A stretch of 64,000 nt of DNA from Metaphire vulgaris (Eukaryota; Annelida; Clitellata; Crassiclitellata; Megascolecidae), in contig CM030832.1 in NCBI GenBank assembly GCA_018105865.1, positions 17,416,019 to 17,480,018 of the forward strand. Reading direction: 5' to 3'. A program made the position numbers and the translations under genes. Below, in pieces: positions 38,801-44,629 of the stretch. Below the pieces are notes generated by a model, which made no database searches, was not told where the DNA came from, and worked only from the letters and a program-made list of their open reading frames with translations. Each line of letters begins with the position of its first letter. The first letter of the stretch is position 1.

Positions 38801-41800
38801 CTGCATAGGTAAAAACCTCTATAACGAGCAAGTTATATGCATGAATTTATGGTAAATTTAAATTATGTATGTTTAAGTACATAAAATAGTATGTACATAA
38901 AACTGATTCCTATGTATAATACGTACCCACACTGCACTAATTTTTTTAGTGCAAAAAGTGTGTCTTATACACAAAATAATACGGTATATATAAATACTGA
39001 CAATTTGTTTTAAAATTCCTTAATTTTATATCAAATAAATTATCAATGGAAGGCAGTGGGTACGATGAAGTGAGAATACTTTGTGTGTGCTTATGTATGC
39101 AAAGGACCCTAAACTATATGCTGTCTGGTGTCTGCCACTAATGTATTCCAGTACCGGTTTTTCAAACCAGCAATCAGTAAAGACTAAAGACTAAATATTT
39201 GGATAAGTACTGCAAGATAAAGAATTTATGAAAGTAGTTCTGCATTGAACAAATTATTCCACACATTCACTGCACTAAATGAAATTCCTAACTCAGTGCT
39301 TACCTAGTTTTGAGCCCACAGACGTCATTTTTTCACTGTTTTCCAGGGGCAAGACACTTTCCCCCTGGCAACTTTGCAAAAAAGTTGACAACTTTTTTAT
39401 TTGCTTGTCAGTCTTCGATTAATTACTTCTAATTACTCCGCGAGGAGTTGACGACCTTTTTTAAAAGTGAAAAGCACAATCATTCCGGAAAAAAATTTCT
39501 TAAAACTCAGAGGGGCAACGGCCCCCCTGCCCCCCCAAATGACGTCCCTGTTTGAGCCTTGTGCCTTACATTATCTTTGATACTTTTGATCCATTCATGC
39601 AGAGGCAAAGAAATGGGTGCAAAAATTGTGTAACAGAGTCAGTGCAGTAGAGAGTTAATGGTGAACCCCCACAGATCTTGTCTAACTATATGTGACCCGC
39701 TCCATCAAAATGGCCCATAAGTCGCACATTTTAAAACACGGCTATCGCAGAAAACATCAACGACGGTCAAAACTGTCGATGTTGAGATAACATAATTTTG
39801 TGTTAGTAAAAACCCTCTAGAATCGCTGTGCCACGATAAGATGTACTACAGTACATCCAAGATGACTAAACTTACTGGTTTTTTAGCCCCACCGTTTACA
39901 GATTTATAAAGAATAATGTCATAAATGGATCAAGTTTGCGCCGGTCGCATACGCACATCTTTGGAACAGCCCCAGCTTGCCTTACATCAGCGGAAAGCTT
40001 AAATCATGAATATTCATTTTGTAACACTAATTAGACAGTTTTGATAGGCTACTAAGAGCATTTGGCCTCCAAAGACTGGCATTGTGACGATTGTGCCTCG
40101 TTAGTCCCGCCCATCGATGCTCATTATAATAAAATTCTAAACAATGACCTCTGTAGGCTGGAAATTTAGCCCAGCCTCGCTTTCAAATCTGGGTCGCGCA
40201 TGCGCGTCCAGCATAACATACGGGTTGATGGACAGGATTATGTTAATGAGCATTTAAATTGTATCGAAGATGTCCGTAAACAAAATAGTTGATATTCGAT
40301 ATTTCAGGCAGTTTTGAGAATTGAGACTTAAATTTTTCAGCTTATATTCTCTGTTTATTGTGTAAACTGTGTGCCAAATTTCATGTTCATAGCATATCAA
40401 ATGACTATGGTTGCTAAGCACTTTCTATGCCACGTACAACTGCGAACGTTTTTACGCGTTTTCTTGATTAATATTAATTTTAACATTTTGCAGGGTGATG
40501 TTGTTTAAACTGCTGTATTTCTGTCAAAAATTGTGATAAAAATGTAGTTGAGGTATCATTAGAAACTAGACAATTTGCAGATTATTCTTATGCAAATATC
40601 TCAAAAATACCAAAAATGTGTTTAAGGCCATTTTGCTGGAGCGGGTCACATATGGTCAGGATTTCCAAGGCTTCTCATAATAAAATCAACAATTGAGGCC
40701 AGCAACTGTTGCAAGAGAACCTGCACTGGTTGTTCAAAGACAGAATATGCTGCTTGATTACAAAAGCACACTGTGTGCAAGCTGATGCATTCTGATTTTC
40801 TAAATATGCACAGTTCATACCCAGAGGCCTAAATCCCTTGGGGAGTGAAGCAGTATTTGACTGAAGCCAAGTGAATCATTAATCTTTTAAAGGGGGAATT
40901 AAATTTTTAAAGTCATCCCCCGACGGGGGAATTAATTTTTGGAAAAGGCGTTCGTATGAAAACGTGAACATATACATTATAAACTTACTATATTTCAGGC
41001 TATATAGAAGCTAGAAAGATGCGGTTTGCACCGTTGTTGAGCATTTTTATTGCTCTTTCTATCCATCCGTGCCAAAAGAAAAAACTTGGGGGTAGGGACC
41101 ACTCTACACCCCAAAATCGGACCCCTCCCCAACATTTTGTTCAAATTTTGATCAAAGGTCAATAGCACAGTGGCGTAACGTGGGGGGGCACTTTGTTGAC
41201 TTCCCCCGGGCCCCGGGCGGGGAGGCCCCCAAAGAGGGGTCTAAGCTAGGGTTAGGTTAGTGTTAACCCTAACTTTTTAACCCTAACCATAGAAATGAAC
41301 GTGCTGACGACCCTTTTTTTTTTTTTTGCTCGTCAGGATGAAAAAGGAGGTGATGACGTTTTTTTTTTTGCTCGTCAGCTCGAAACTTGGAAACTTTGGG
41401 GCCCCCATGGCAAAGATGCCCCCGGGCCCCCAAAAGTCACGCTACGCCACTGCAATAGCAAAACGTCTTCAGCAGTAAACCTCCAAATGTGAGCGATAGA
41501 GTTCTAGAGGAGTGTAATTGGAACAGAATGGTGCAAAATTTTTGAAGATCGGACCATATTTGGGGTAATTATGAAGTTTCATACCCAAGTGTCAATTGCT
41601 GGTTGAAATGACAATTACGCGAACGGATTTTCAATGTGAAAAACCGAATAACTCGGTATATTTCAGGCTATATAGAAGCTAGAAAGATGCGGTTTGCACC
41701 ATTGTTGAGCATTTTTATTGGTCTTTTGAACCATTTGTGCAAAAAAAAATTTGGGGGGTAGGGTCCCCTCTACACCCCAAAATCGGACCATGTCCGATAA

Positions 41801-44629
41801 AAAATTTTCAAAGCTCAATAAAAATATTTTTCAGCTGTGACCCCCAACTGTGAGCAAGAAAGTTGTAGGGATGTGTAATTGGAACAGAATAGTGCAAAAA
41901 TTTTGAAGATCGGACCATATTTGGCGTAGTTATGGCCATTCTAGCCTCCGGCTGAAGATTTTTCCTATACATTTTCCAGCCTTGTTACAAAGCCAATATC
42001 TCTTGCATATATAGTCAGCGTTATCGAAAACGGTGCTGCCGCCTATCAAAAGGATGTGAACTAAATCGGTTGCTGCGTTGGAATTTTGAAAATCGTGCAG
42101 GTCCGCAGTAACACAGTCGCTTATATAGCGCGCCGTTTATAGACGGCTAACGCCGTTAGGTCATGGTTTCCGCCGCCGTCTTTAAACAGCTAACCCGCGG
42201 AAGAGGTTAAGATAAATATATGCTATAGTAGTTGAGTAATTGATCAATAATAAAGAAACAGTTCAATACTACAAGAAAACACATGATAACAAACCTGAAG
42301 TATTTGCAAATACTGTATCAGACTCTGGTCCACAGAATCTTTCCCAGCAACCTCTGACCTAAGAACATTTGACAAAAGCATGTCACATATTTAATATACC
42401 GGTAGTCATTGTTTCTCAGAAAGTCAATTATATTATTTTCTACTCAATATAATAAAGTAGAGGGTCTGTTACACAGACAAATATTAAGCTAATGCAGTCA
42501 CACAGTTCTATTACAAACAGGGCGCGATTTGTAGGGGAAGGAGAATCTTCCCCCCCCCCACTGCCCAACTGCATCCCCCCTACTGCTACATACCCCCACC
42601 ACTACATCCCCCACTGCTACATTTCCCAACAACTACATCCTCCCCCCAAGCTCGTCATATCCCCCCCACTGCTCCAGGTCACAAATCGCACCCTGATTAC
42701 AAATAATGAATTGTATGCTCTCAGAATCCATATCTCTTTTCTGCTTCATCATCGCATCTCAGATCATCAAAAGCAAATTATCAAAAGCACCAGAGGTGCA
42801 CCGATTGTGCCTCTGGTCGATTATCAGCTGACCAATTAGTGAACTGTGGGCTACACAACCTCTCTCCACTCAACAGTCAGTTTTAACTTGTTGCTGTCGC
42901 TGCTTTCTTAATAATTTCTATGTTCTACTATAATTAAGAGTTACATCGCGAATAGTTGTACATTAATCGGCCGATTATCGGCCACTGGGCTGAATTATCG
43001 TTACACTTCTAAAAAGCAATCCTCTAAGCAAACACATGATGTCACCATAAATTCAGAATAGCAAGAACCAAATCTCACTCTGAAGGAAAGCAAAGTATCC
43101 TTTGGCCCATTGGATAACTGAAGATGATGTTTGTTTGAAGGAACAGTGTGTGTGGAATGCGAATGATTTTTAAAGTTAAACACTATGACGTTAAAGAATG
43201 ATACATGGTCAGTTGAAGAAACAGTAGACCATCGAAAATCAATCACAACAGAATAATCTGTCAATATCTCATCCCAGAAATGAGACACAAATATCCGAAG
43301 ATTTATTGGAATGGTCTGATTATCTGAAAAGTAGATAGATCATCCAAATTCCAGCAATTACACATTTATCAACTATGATCTACACTAAATACATTCAGAC
43401 AAGACTAGGCAGTCCATCATTTTGTAGTCTGGCCATGAAACATTATCACATTGCATAAACAATTTTAAAATGATAAATCTTCAAAACTCACATTGTTATT
43501 TCAATGCACCATCTTAGATTTTTATTGCTTAACTTAAGCTAAAATGGGCATTTCATAAAACTGAATTTGCAGTTCTGACTCTTAAATAGCGTTAAATAGC
43601 TAAATAGCGTTAAAGCAATTATGATATTCTGCCAACAAATCCGTTGTTCTACTTACGAGAATATTAGAGTGTTGATATGCAGAATGCTATTCAGCCAGAC
43701 CATATTTTTTAAATCTTACAAAAATTTATTTCATGTAACCATTATTTGTTGAATTTCAAGGCTGCATACATTGCTCCGTTGGCATCGTCACATGGCTGGT
43801 TGCAATAGCCATCAAAGAGATGCTGACATAAAATATGCTCCCAAAGTGATCAGAAAACTTGCCCGAGGCAAACTCCAACATCTACCGAAAGCAATTTAGG
43901 CAAATTTAGTTTCAACAAATAAGACTGGTAATTTATACAAAAGGTGATGCTAATTAAAGTCTATATCCTAGTAAATAATTGTCAAAATATCACATAATTG
44001 TTCAACTCAGAATTACAAGACAACTAAACAATACTATTTGAAAATTGCACATTTTAAACATTTACATTGAGTCTTGCTTGTATTAGGTCTGTGGCTACTA
44101 ATTACAAAACTTTTATAACTAATTACACAATTCAGAAATGCGTCATCATATATTTTCTTTCACCGTTTACTGCAAACTGTTGAGTATTATTACACATATC
44201 AAACTCTTAAATGCATTCCCGTATTCACTTAGGCGGCCAAATCATCAGTCAAACCCACAAAACAAGGAAATGGAACGCCAAAACACAGGCTACACCGAAC
44301 CTACCATAATGTTGGATCATAGTCAAGTCAGATTTCGTGTGAAGTCTATAGAAGCTTAAAATAATAATTATAAAGACCGCGACGATACATTTAGTTGCGA
44401 AATGTGCCCTGGGTCCAAACTATAAAGGTTATTGCGCACGACACCTCGGTTTGTCTCATTAAGCCTCATACAGTGGGATAATGACTGGTTCGTGCATCGG
44501 ATTGGTATTCAAACAGGACATACCGATCGGCCAAAGGATGCCGCTTGGCCCACGTGCAGCTGTCAACGCAGATAGCAGAACGGTTACTATACTGTGTTTT
44601 CGTTGCGGATCTTCCAAGTTCCAACTCAT
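16620..44629 (-). CDS. ROS1/Sevenless-like receptor pseudokinase (20 exons)
   Basis: A type I membrane receptor of about 1123 residues, assembled from exons (5' to 3') 44524-44629, 43079-43323, 42295-42358, 37937-38130, 37426-37634, 35036-35349, 34370-34546, 31868-32064, 29587-29728, 27717-27943, 26610-26786, 26015-26214, 25288-25383, 23072-23195, 22641-22809, 21849-22037, 20444-20529, 19295-19483, 18095-18232 and 16620-16749. Every junction is phase-matched. Domains: signal peptide, FnIII, YWTD-type propeller (about 139-436), three FnIII (about 438-750), TM (about 762-783), kinase (about 845-1115), tail of only ~10 residues. Kinase order and text follow ROS1 (YAI juxtamembrane, GVCLL-EPQ, GDLL, HRD, WMAPE). 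Ligand-binding scaffold is retained, but the Gly-rich loop, beta3 Lys (Arg880) and DFG Asp (Gly995) are lost, so it probably signals without phosphotransfer. One frame break lies in exon 12. Human ROS1 is about 2347 residues, so this ectodomain is far smaller. Confidence 0.87.
16750..18094 (-). other. ROS1-like intron 19
   Basis: Contains a repeat copy at 17198-17830 (see below) and no further exon; flanking phases match. Confidence 0.6.
17198..17830 (+). repeat. Dispersed repeat, inverted partner at 40885-42215
   Basis: It opens with GGGGCGCACCGTTTATAAAC twice (17211 and 17259) and ends near AATTCCCCCTTTAACAAGG. Internal text (GATCTTCAAAATTTTTGAAC, CCCAAATTTTTTTGCA, TTCATATGAACGTC) is the reverse complement of 40885-42215. 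No coding frame or superfamily mark was recognised. Confidence 0.7.
18095..18232 (-). CDS. ROS1-like exon 19: kinase alphaF-alphaG
   Basis: Reads AYGVLLWEIFSKGMQPYSEI followed by NLLSFLTNGNRLKKPNLCPE, the usual W-S/A-F/Y-G-V-x-L-W-E-I stretch of tyrosine kinases. Split codon TG/G on entry encodes Trp1035. Acceptor atatctctag/GG; donor GT/gtaagc. Confidence 0.9.
18335..19012. repeat. Inverted repeat pair around a hAT MITE
   Basis: About 105 bp at 18335-18440 (including GGTAAAGATAAAGGTGAAGG and GCAGTGATGCAGGTGGCTT) recurs inverted at about 18905-19012. The intervening sequence contains the hAT MITE at 18534-18730. Confidence 0.6.
18534..18730. mobile_element. hAT MITE
   Basis: 197 bp, ends CAGGGCCTGTTTTAA and TTAAAACAGGCCCTG, exact 8-bp duplication GTTAAGTC on both sides. 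Internal TGCAGTGATAAA is repeated at least four times. Confidence 0.95.
19295..19483 (-). CDS. ROS1-like exon 18: catalytic and activation loops
   Basis: Carries D973 of HRD, the catalytic-loop Asn978 (HRDLRTRN), the DFG site and the APE motif. Where ROS1 has KIGDFGLARDIY the sequence reads KIGGFSLAKDIF, so DFG is Gly995-Phe-Ser. The activation loop IFRVDEGSGREIPIEW has no tyrosine, where ROS1 has DIYKNDYYRK. WMAPE is intact. Acceptor tgcttcag/AG; donor TTTG/gtaggt. Confidence 0.92.
19484..20443 (-). other. ROS1-like intron 17
   Basis: Holds the PIF-like MITE at 19808-20210 and otherwise shows no feature. Confidence 0.6.
19808..20210. mobile_element. TIR MITE with TTA duplication
   Basis: Ends GGGTCCATCCATATAGTAC and CATATGGACGGCCCC, with TTA on both sides. 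Relative of the element at 54285-54906 (ends GGGGCCATCCATATAGTA and TACTATATGGACGGCCCC). PIF/Harbinger-like by site size; inferred. Confidence 0.75.
20444..20529 (-). CDS. ROS1-like exon 17: alphaE and HRD
   Basis: Reads VEVLLKFCLDIICGCQFFEE then HQLVH plus the split Arg codon of HRD, matching L-x-D-L-x-x-D-I-x-x-G-C-x-Y-L-E-x-x-x-F-I-H-R in ROS1. Acceptor ctcttttcag/ACA; donor CACAG/gtcgat. Confidence 0.9.
20530..21848 (-). other. ROS1-like intron 16
   Basis: Contains worn repeat text (for example diverged GGGGACAGAGGTGTCCACC at 20824) but no exon or definable element. Confidence 0.45.
21849..22037 (-). CDS. ROS1-like exon 16: alphaC to hinge
   Basis: 63 codons: TLNNEDLCEKEIEKQNKEIL, FMNCMKHKNIISMLGVCLLG, EPQILVFELPNCGDLLSFIQ. 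It aligns across ROS1 from the beta3-alphaC loop through the hinge and G-G-D-L-L. The alphaC Glu (about E898) is kept. Phase 0 on both sides. Confidence 0.92.
22038..22640 (-). other. ROS1-like intron 15
   Basis: No repeat or exon seen; the open frame at 22220-22570 has no splice context or homology and is taken as chance. Confidence 0.5.
22641..22809 (-). CDS. ROS1-like exon 15: degenerate P-loop, beta3
   Basis: Reads NGEISNSSLQNFCRDQVKFS, RFICEIKNGDLFEGVIED, then EKLHVILR. It lines up with ROS1 from the juxtamembrane to VAVK. The Gly-rich loop L-G-S-G-A-F-G-E-V-Y-E-G is replaced by I-C-E-I-K-N-G-D-L-F-E-G, and the ATP-anchoring Lys of V-A-V-K is Arg880. The 5-residue insert pattern and Y/F-E-G end show the alignment is secure. 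Confidence 0.92.
23072..23195 (-). CDS. ROS1-like exon 14: juxtamembrane
   Basis: Begins with basic stop-transfer residues VRKSRWK and ends SNLDSNYAI plus a split Asn codon. The C-Y-A-I of ROS1 just upstream of its kinase domain is recognisable. Acceptor ggattttag/TTG (phase 2 bases, fits exon 13); donor ATAAA/gtaggt. Confidence 0.85.
23905..24210 (-). mobile_element. hAT element remnant with transposase C-terminus
   Basis: The minus-strand frame at 23917-24135 starts MAKTVLCIPAASVPCEQLFS SAG, the hAT dimerisation signature, and soon degrades. Flanking TTAATTAATAGTTAA-type text (23880-23935 and 24150-24210) may be its subterminal repeats. Confidence 0.65.
24543..24922. repeat. MITE-like repeat with GGGGCGTAAA ends
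   Basis: Left end ATGGGCGTAAAACACGGGG, right end CCAGGTTTACGCCCC, with TGCATACCGG-like text on both flanks. It carries two GGATGACC-T-run-GCTTGTCA motifs (24703 and 24752). Exact borders are uncertain. Confidence 0.5.
25288..25383 (-). CDS. ROS1-like exon 13: transmembrane segment
   Basis: Encodes QNKVSSTMIETLLVPLLVLL followed by IFIFIVASVII: a single hydrophobic helix of about 22 residues. Acceptor aaattacag/GCC, donor ATTG/gtattt. Its entry phase agrees with the downstream, not upstream, frame of exon 12. Confidence 0.88.
25684..25808 (-). repeat. tRNA-derived SINE
   Basis: Minus-strand A box TGGCAGAGTAGG and B box GGTTCAAGCCC are both near consensus for RNA polymerase III. Same family as 5771-5890. 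It sits in ROS1-like intron 12, same strand as the gene. Confidence 0.7.
26015..26214 (-). CDS. ROS1-like exon 12: last FnIII, frame disrupted
   Basis: The first 165 or so bases read IGEEKNDSLWLKHLVNN, IESFVEINGLESDQAYAVRT and LVIYNSGEPFTLAAY, a good FnIII E-F-G region entered in phase 0. The frame then meets TAA (26041-26043). Moving one base gives NNVSSFKTL, the expected G strand, which leaves the exon in the phase that exon 13 needs. So there is one extra base near 26041-26046: a real lesion, an allele, or a sequence error. Acceptor ctctttacag/ATT, donor CTCC/gtgagt. Confidence 0.8.
26275..26513 (-). other. Possible cassette (poison) exon in ROS1-like intron 11
   Basis: A 239-base segment with strong splice sites (ctcctctgcctag/AAA and CTTAG/gtaagt) and an open frame resembling a FnIII piece (NLTSWHQQ, EYWLIQIET, ECFFVSLKMKTHA) that ends in TAG at the donor. 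It is not needed: exon 11 joins exon 12 in phase without it. If included, the exon-11 frame meets a stop after about 20 codons, giving an ectodomain-only product. It may be a decayed duplicate exon. Confidence 0.35.
26610..26786 (-). CDS. ROS1-like exon 11: FnIII-FnIII junction
   Basis: 59 codons, phase 0 both sides: VLAYDSEKTVYTSTSWLVTK ends one FnIII; NPNRVHLLSAAEDSLHISW and CQFTIEYAK start the next. Exon 10 ends SYGIR, so the F strand reads YGIRVLAYDS across the junction. Acceptor taattatcag/GTA, donor AAG/gtcaca. Confidence 0.88.
26787..27716 (-). other. ROS1-like intron 10
   Basis: No repeat or exon seen. Confidence 0.5.
27717..27943 (-). CDS. ROS1-like exon 10: FnIII
   Basis: 75 codons: PLAPVNFSVTVLTPNALAVK W through DIVYAVEW and ICGLNESQSYGIR, covering FnIII strands A to F. 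N-glycosylation sequons NSS, NET and NES are present. Donor CGA/gtaaag, acceptor ctatttcag/TTCC. Confidence 0.9.
28599..28945. mobile_element. hAT MITE
   Basis: Ends CAGAGGCATAGCGAGGGTAT and CTCTCGCTACGCCTCTG with an exact 8-bp duplication CTATAAGC. A TTATTTATTATTTAATTTATCC segment is duplicated inside (28749 and 28811). Contains TGACGAGC-A8-GGTCATCA at 28659. Confidence 0.95.
29126..29531. mobile_element. hAT MITE
   Basis: Ends CAGGGTTTCCCAAACTG and CAGTTTGGGAAACACTG, exact 8-bp duplication GTTTAAAG. Related worn copies are at 11411-11721 and in 1-600. Confidence 0.95.
29587..29728 (-). CDS. ROS1-like exon 9: FnIII second half
   Basis: 47 codons: PIYETECILNDLKPFTTYSI, SVGASNYFVSLWKSYSLSS, LFHFRTKA, i.e. 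FnIII strands E to G with the L-K-P-x-T-x-Y-x-I/V signature. Acceptor tattttcag/CCA, donor GCAG/gtagga (phase 1). Confidence 0.9.
29949..31246 (+). mobile_element. hAT element with transposase remnant
   Basis: Ends CAGGGTTGTCCAACTC and AGGTTGGACAACCCTG, exact 8-bp duplication GTTTAGCA, 1298 bp. From about 30838 a broken plus-strand frame reads MADLNQKLQGRKQFIHRMF then FIQ-stop, resembling the D-L-N-x-x-L-Q-G-x-x-x-x-I segment of ZBED5/GTF2IRD2-type hAT transposases. Subsequent stops show it is dead. Confidence 0.9.
30183..30692. repeat. Palindromic (foldback) repeat nested in hAT
   Basis: The left arm has repeated GACCACTGGACGATT / GACCACAGCGGACTTTT units; the right arm is its reverse complement. 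The arms meet at GTTTTGTACAG...ATCTGCAAAC and GTTTGCAGATGAT...CTGTACAAAAC around a ~20-bp centre near 30493. The left arm is longer by several minisatellite units. Confidence 0.8.
31458..31800 (+). repeat. Possible tRNA-derived SINE fragment
   Basis: GGTGGCATGGTGATCTAATC resembles an A-box region and GGTCTGAATCC a B box (GGTTCGAATCC). The tail contains a perfect small hairpin AAAGCAGAAATGCTTT. Copy number elsewhere cannot be shown from this window. Confidence 0.4.
31868..32064 (-). CDS. ROS1-like exon 8: FnIII first half
   Basis: Reads DRECLMLSSNNRHHSIELVS, ATSTSLFLRFAVHFSW, LVYYVLRYSEMTSRTVKIIE: FnIII strands A to D. The acceptor ttactattgaag/ACAG gives the phase needed by exon 7; the closer gaagacag/AG would create an in-frame stop. 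Donor GAG/gtttgt. Confidence 0.82.
33010..33235 (+). mobile_element. LINE reverse transcriptase C-terminal fragment
   Basis: The frame reads IQGTLSGGRSRRRPRTAWLD, NITTWTGLSF and WRYVIHSVAQPRIEDG then stop. G-x-R-S-R-G-R-P-x-x-x-W-x-D-N-I-x-x-W-T/S-G is the usual C-terminus of the non-LTR proteins whose RT ends in L-Y-G-S-E-T-W, the type present at 63480-64000. Confidence 0.75.
33600..34016 (+). pseudogene. hAT transposase C-terminal remnant
   Basis: Two frames carry PNSEKDTADPAIESPSRPSA and, after a frame change near 33840, CTGERSFSHLKRIKHY then LSSLAILNIENELVKTIDF. E-R-S-F-S-x-L-K-R-I-K and L-x-x-L-A-x-L-N-I-E are hallmarks of the hAT dimerisation domain. Confidence 0.75.
34370..34546 (-). 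CDS. ROS1-like exon 7: propeller blade
   Basis: Reads DYPQFSLTVDHNHLYWIWRD, SGDVLYSINKYTGSGFNKEF, VSFILGYNAVSLP. L-x-V-D-x-x-x-x-x-L-Y-W is the YWTD-repeat beta-propeller signature used in ROS1 ectodomains. Donor is CAG/gcaagc, acceptor tttttttcag/AG. Confidence 0.85.
34547..35035 (-). other. ROS1-like intron 6
   Basis: No repeat or exon seen. Confidence 0.5.
35036..35349 (-). CDS. ROS1-like exon 6: propeller blades
   Basis: 104 codons: TLYFSWSRPNDSISLARCHF, RVLGLRNDQISNGN, LQMDLHPTFALDNS, IISLYVVDVRTWCIWGSDKD, HIIYDVSILQKSIS. Contains L-Y-F-S-W and further YWTD-like turns and four Cys. Acceptor ttcttttag/CAC, donor TCAG/gtgcat. Confidence 0.88.
35658..35828. mobile_element. hAT MITE (CAGGGCG family), copy 1
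   Basis: Ends CAGGGCGTGATTTGT and ACAAATCGCACTCTG with an exact 8-bp duplication TATACAAT. Internal CTACATCCCCC-type units repeat. Copy 2 is at 42518-42695. Confidence 0.95.
36167..37051 (+). mobile_element. hAT element with AATTGTAATTG arrays and BED finger
   Basis: Ends CAGACATGGGTCAATTAC and GTAATTGACCCATGTCTG, exact 8-bp duplication CTATGAAC. Both subterminal regions are arrays of TAATTGTAATTG. Between them the frame 36466-36828 encodes a BED-type zinc finger. Confidence 0.93.
36625..36828 (+). pseudogene. BED zinc-finger fragment of hAT transposase
   Basis: MSVDQAGVIWNNLEKSDDFN then VKVKCRFCGELVSCSKKATS and LLTHLQIC: C-x2-C and H-x3-C ligands in BED spacing with the leading W-x-x-x-E. 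It stops at TAG in 36827 region and no catalytic transposase core follows, so it is a truncated remnant or a stand-alone DNA-binding peptide. Confidence 0.65.
37426..37634 (-). CDS. ROS1-like exon 5: propeller blades
   Basis: Reads RTLTRLKNYVLSMSVDWIGR, SLFMLERSGLCSHISKYDIS, TLVIMLDEIVNGTIHFFQLD PFQ. S-V-D-W-x-x-x-x-L-F-x-x-E is a diverged YWTD repeat, as in ROS1 (VDW-I-x-R-x-L-Y-W). Phase 0 in, 2 out. One NGT sequon. Confidence 0.87.
37937..38130 (-). CDS. ROS1-like exon 4: propeller start
   Basis: Reads QSRPPLLMIIESNDVIFYHP, DTEYRVTILNRTVAAICIIT, YDDSIFWVNNLTNEVVMDTA DGAS. Opening P-P-L-L-x-I and D-D-S-I-F-W-V match the first propeller blade of ROS1. Acceptor atgttcag/TTC, donor AGT/gtatgt. 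Confidence 0.87.
38488..38985. mobile_element. TIR element, TA-flanked
   Basis: Left TACCGTATTATCTCGGGTAT and right ACAAAATAATACGGTA are inverted, with GTATAATACGCA and TGTATAATACGTAC repeats inside. A TA dinucleotide flank suggests a Tc1/mariner-type MITE, but this is inferred. Confidence 0.55.
39691..40650. mobile_element. 960-bp TIR element
   Basis: Ends TGTGACCCGCTCCATCAAAA and TTTTGCTGGAGCGGGTCACA form a >20-bp inverted repeat with one mismatch, flanked by TATA / TATG. No coding frame inside; superfamily unknown. Confidence 0.7.
40885..42215 (-). repeat. Dispersed repeat, inverted partner of 17198-17830
   Basis: Reverse-oriented copy of the 17198 repeat with an internal duplication: GCTATATAGAAGCTAGAAAG at 40999 and 41648, and GATCGGACCATATTTGG at 41549 and 41908. 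A hAT MITE is inserted at 41168. The right end GCGCCGTTTATAGACGGC mirrors the left end of the partner. Confidence 0.75.
41168..41452. mobile_element. hAT MITE
   Basis: Ends CAGTGGCGTAACGTG and CACGCTACGCCACTG, exact 8-bp duplication CAATAGCA. Contains two GACGACC/GACG-T-run-GCTCGTCAG motifs (41304 and 41356). Confidence 0.95.
42295..42358 (-). CDS. ROS1-like exon 3: end of first FnIII
   Basis: A 64-base exon: VRGCWERFCGPESDTVFANT S. With exon 2 ending LLSFR it forms the F-G strands of the N-terminal FnIII. Phase 0 in, 1 out. Small but both splice sites and phases agree (acceptor ttcttag/GTC, donor TTCAG/gtttgt). Confidence 0.75.
42518..42695. mobile_element. hAT MITE (CAGGGCG family), copy 2
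   Basis: Ends CAGGGCGCGATTTGT and ACAAATCGCACCCTG, exact 8-bp duplication ATTACAAA. Same family as 35658-35828. Confidence 0.95.
43079..43323 (-). CDS. ROS1-like exon 2: N-terminal FnIII
   Basis: 81 codons: NQTIPINLRIFVSHFWDEIL, TDYSVVIDFRWSTVSSTDHV, SFFNVIVFNFKNHSHSTH, DTLLSFR. It has the FnIII W (strand B) and hydrophobic alternation of strands C and F, with NQT and NHS glycosylation sequons. Entry phase 2 bases, exit 0. Confidence 0.82.
43324..44523 (-). other. ROS1-like intron 1
   Basis: No repeat or exon seen. Confidence 0.5.
44524..44629 (-). CDS. ROS1-like exon 1: signal peptide
   Basis: Start codon at 44629 (context caagATGA). MSWNLEDPQRKHSIVTVLLS ALTAARGPSG is a signal sequence: polar n-region, hydrophobic core, small residues before the likely cut after TAARG. 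An in-frame upstream Met at 44764 would add an arginine-rich stretch and is less likely. Donor ATCG/gtatgt, phase 1, joins exon 2. Confidence 0.75.

Larger units (their letters stand above)
38131..42294 (-). other. ROS1-like intron 3, repeat-filled
   Basis: Contains the TIR elements at 38488 and 39691 and the long repeat 40885-42215. A lone CAGAGGTGTCAAGACTG end at 38220 resembles a hAT terminus without a partner. Confidence 0.6.

Noticed and set aside
41295..41492. 65-codon plus-strand frame
   Set aside because: Lies across the end of a hAT MITE and depends on two T-runs.
16620..44629. That the ROS1-like gene is a plain pseudogene
   Set aside because: Nineteen exons are open with matching phases and good splice sites, and fold residues are conserved. 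A decaying gene would show stops across 3.4 kb of coding sequence. The one frame break is kept as a separate observation.
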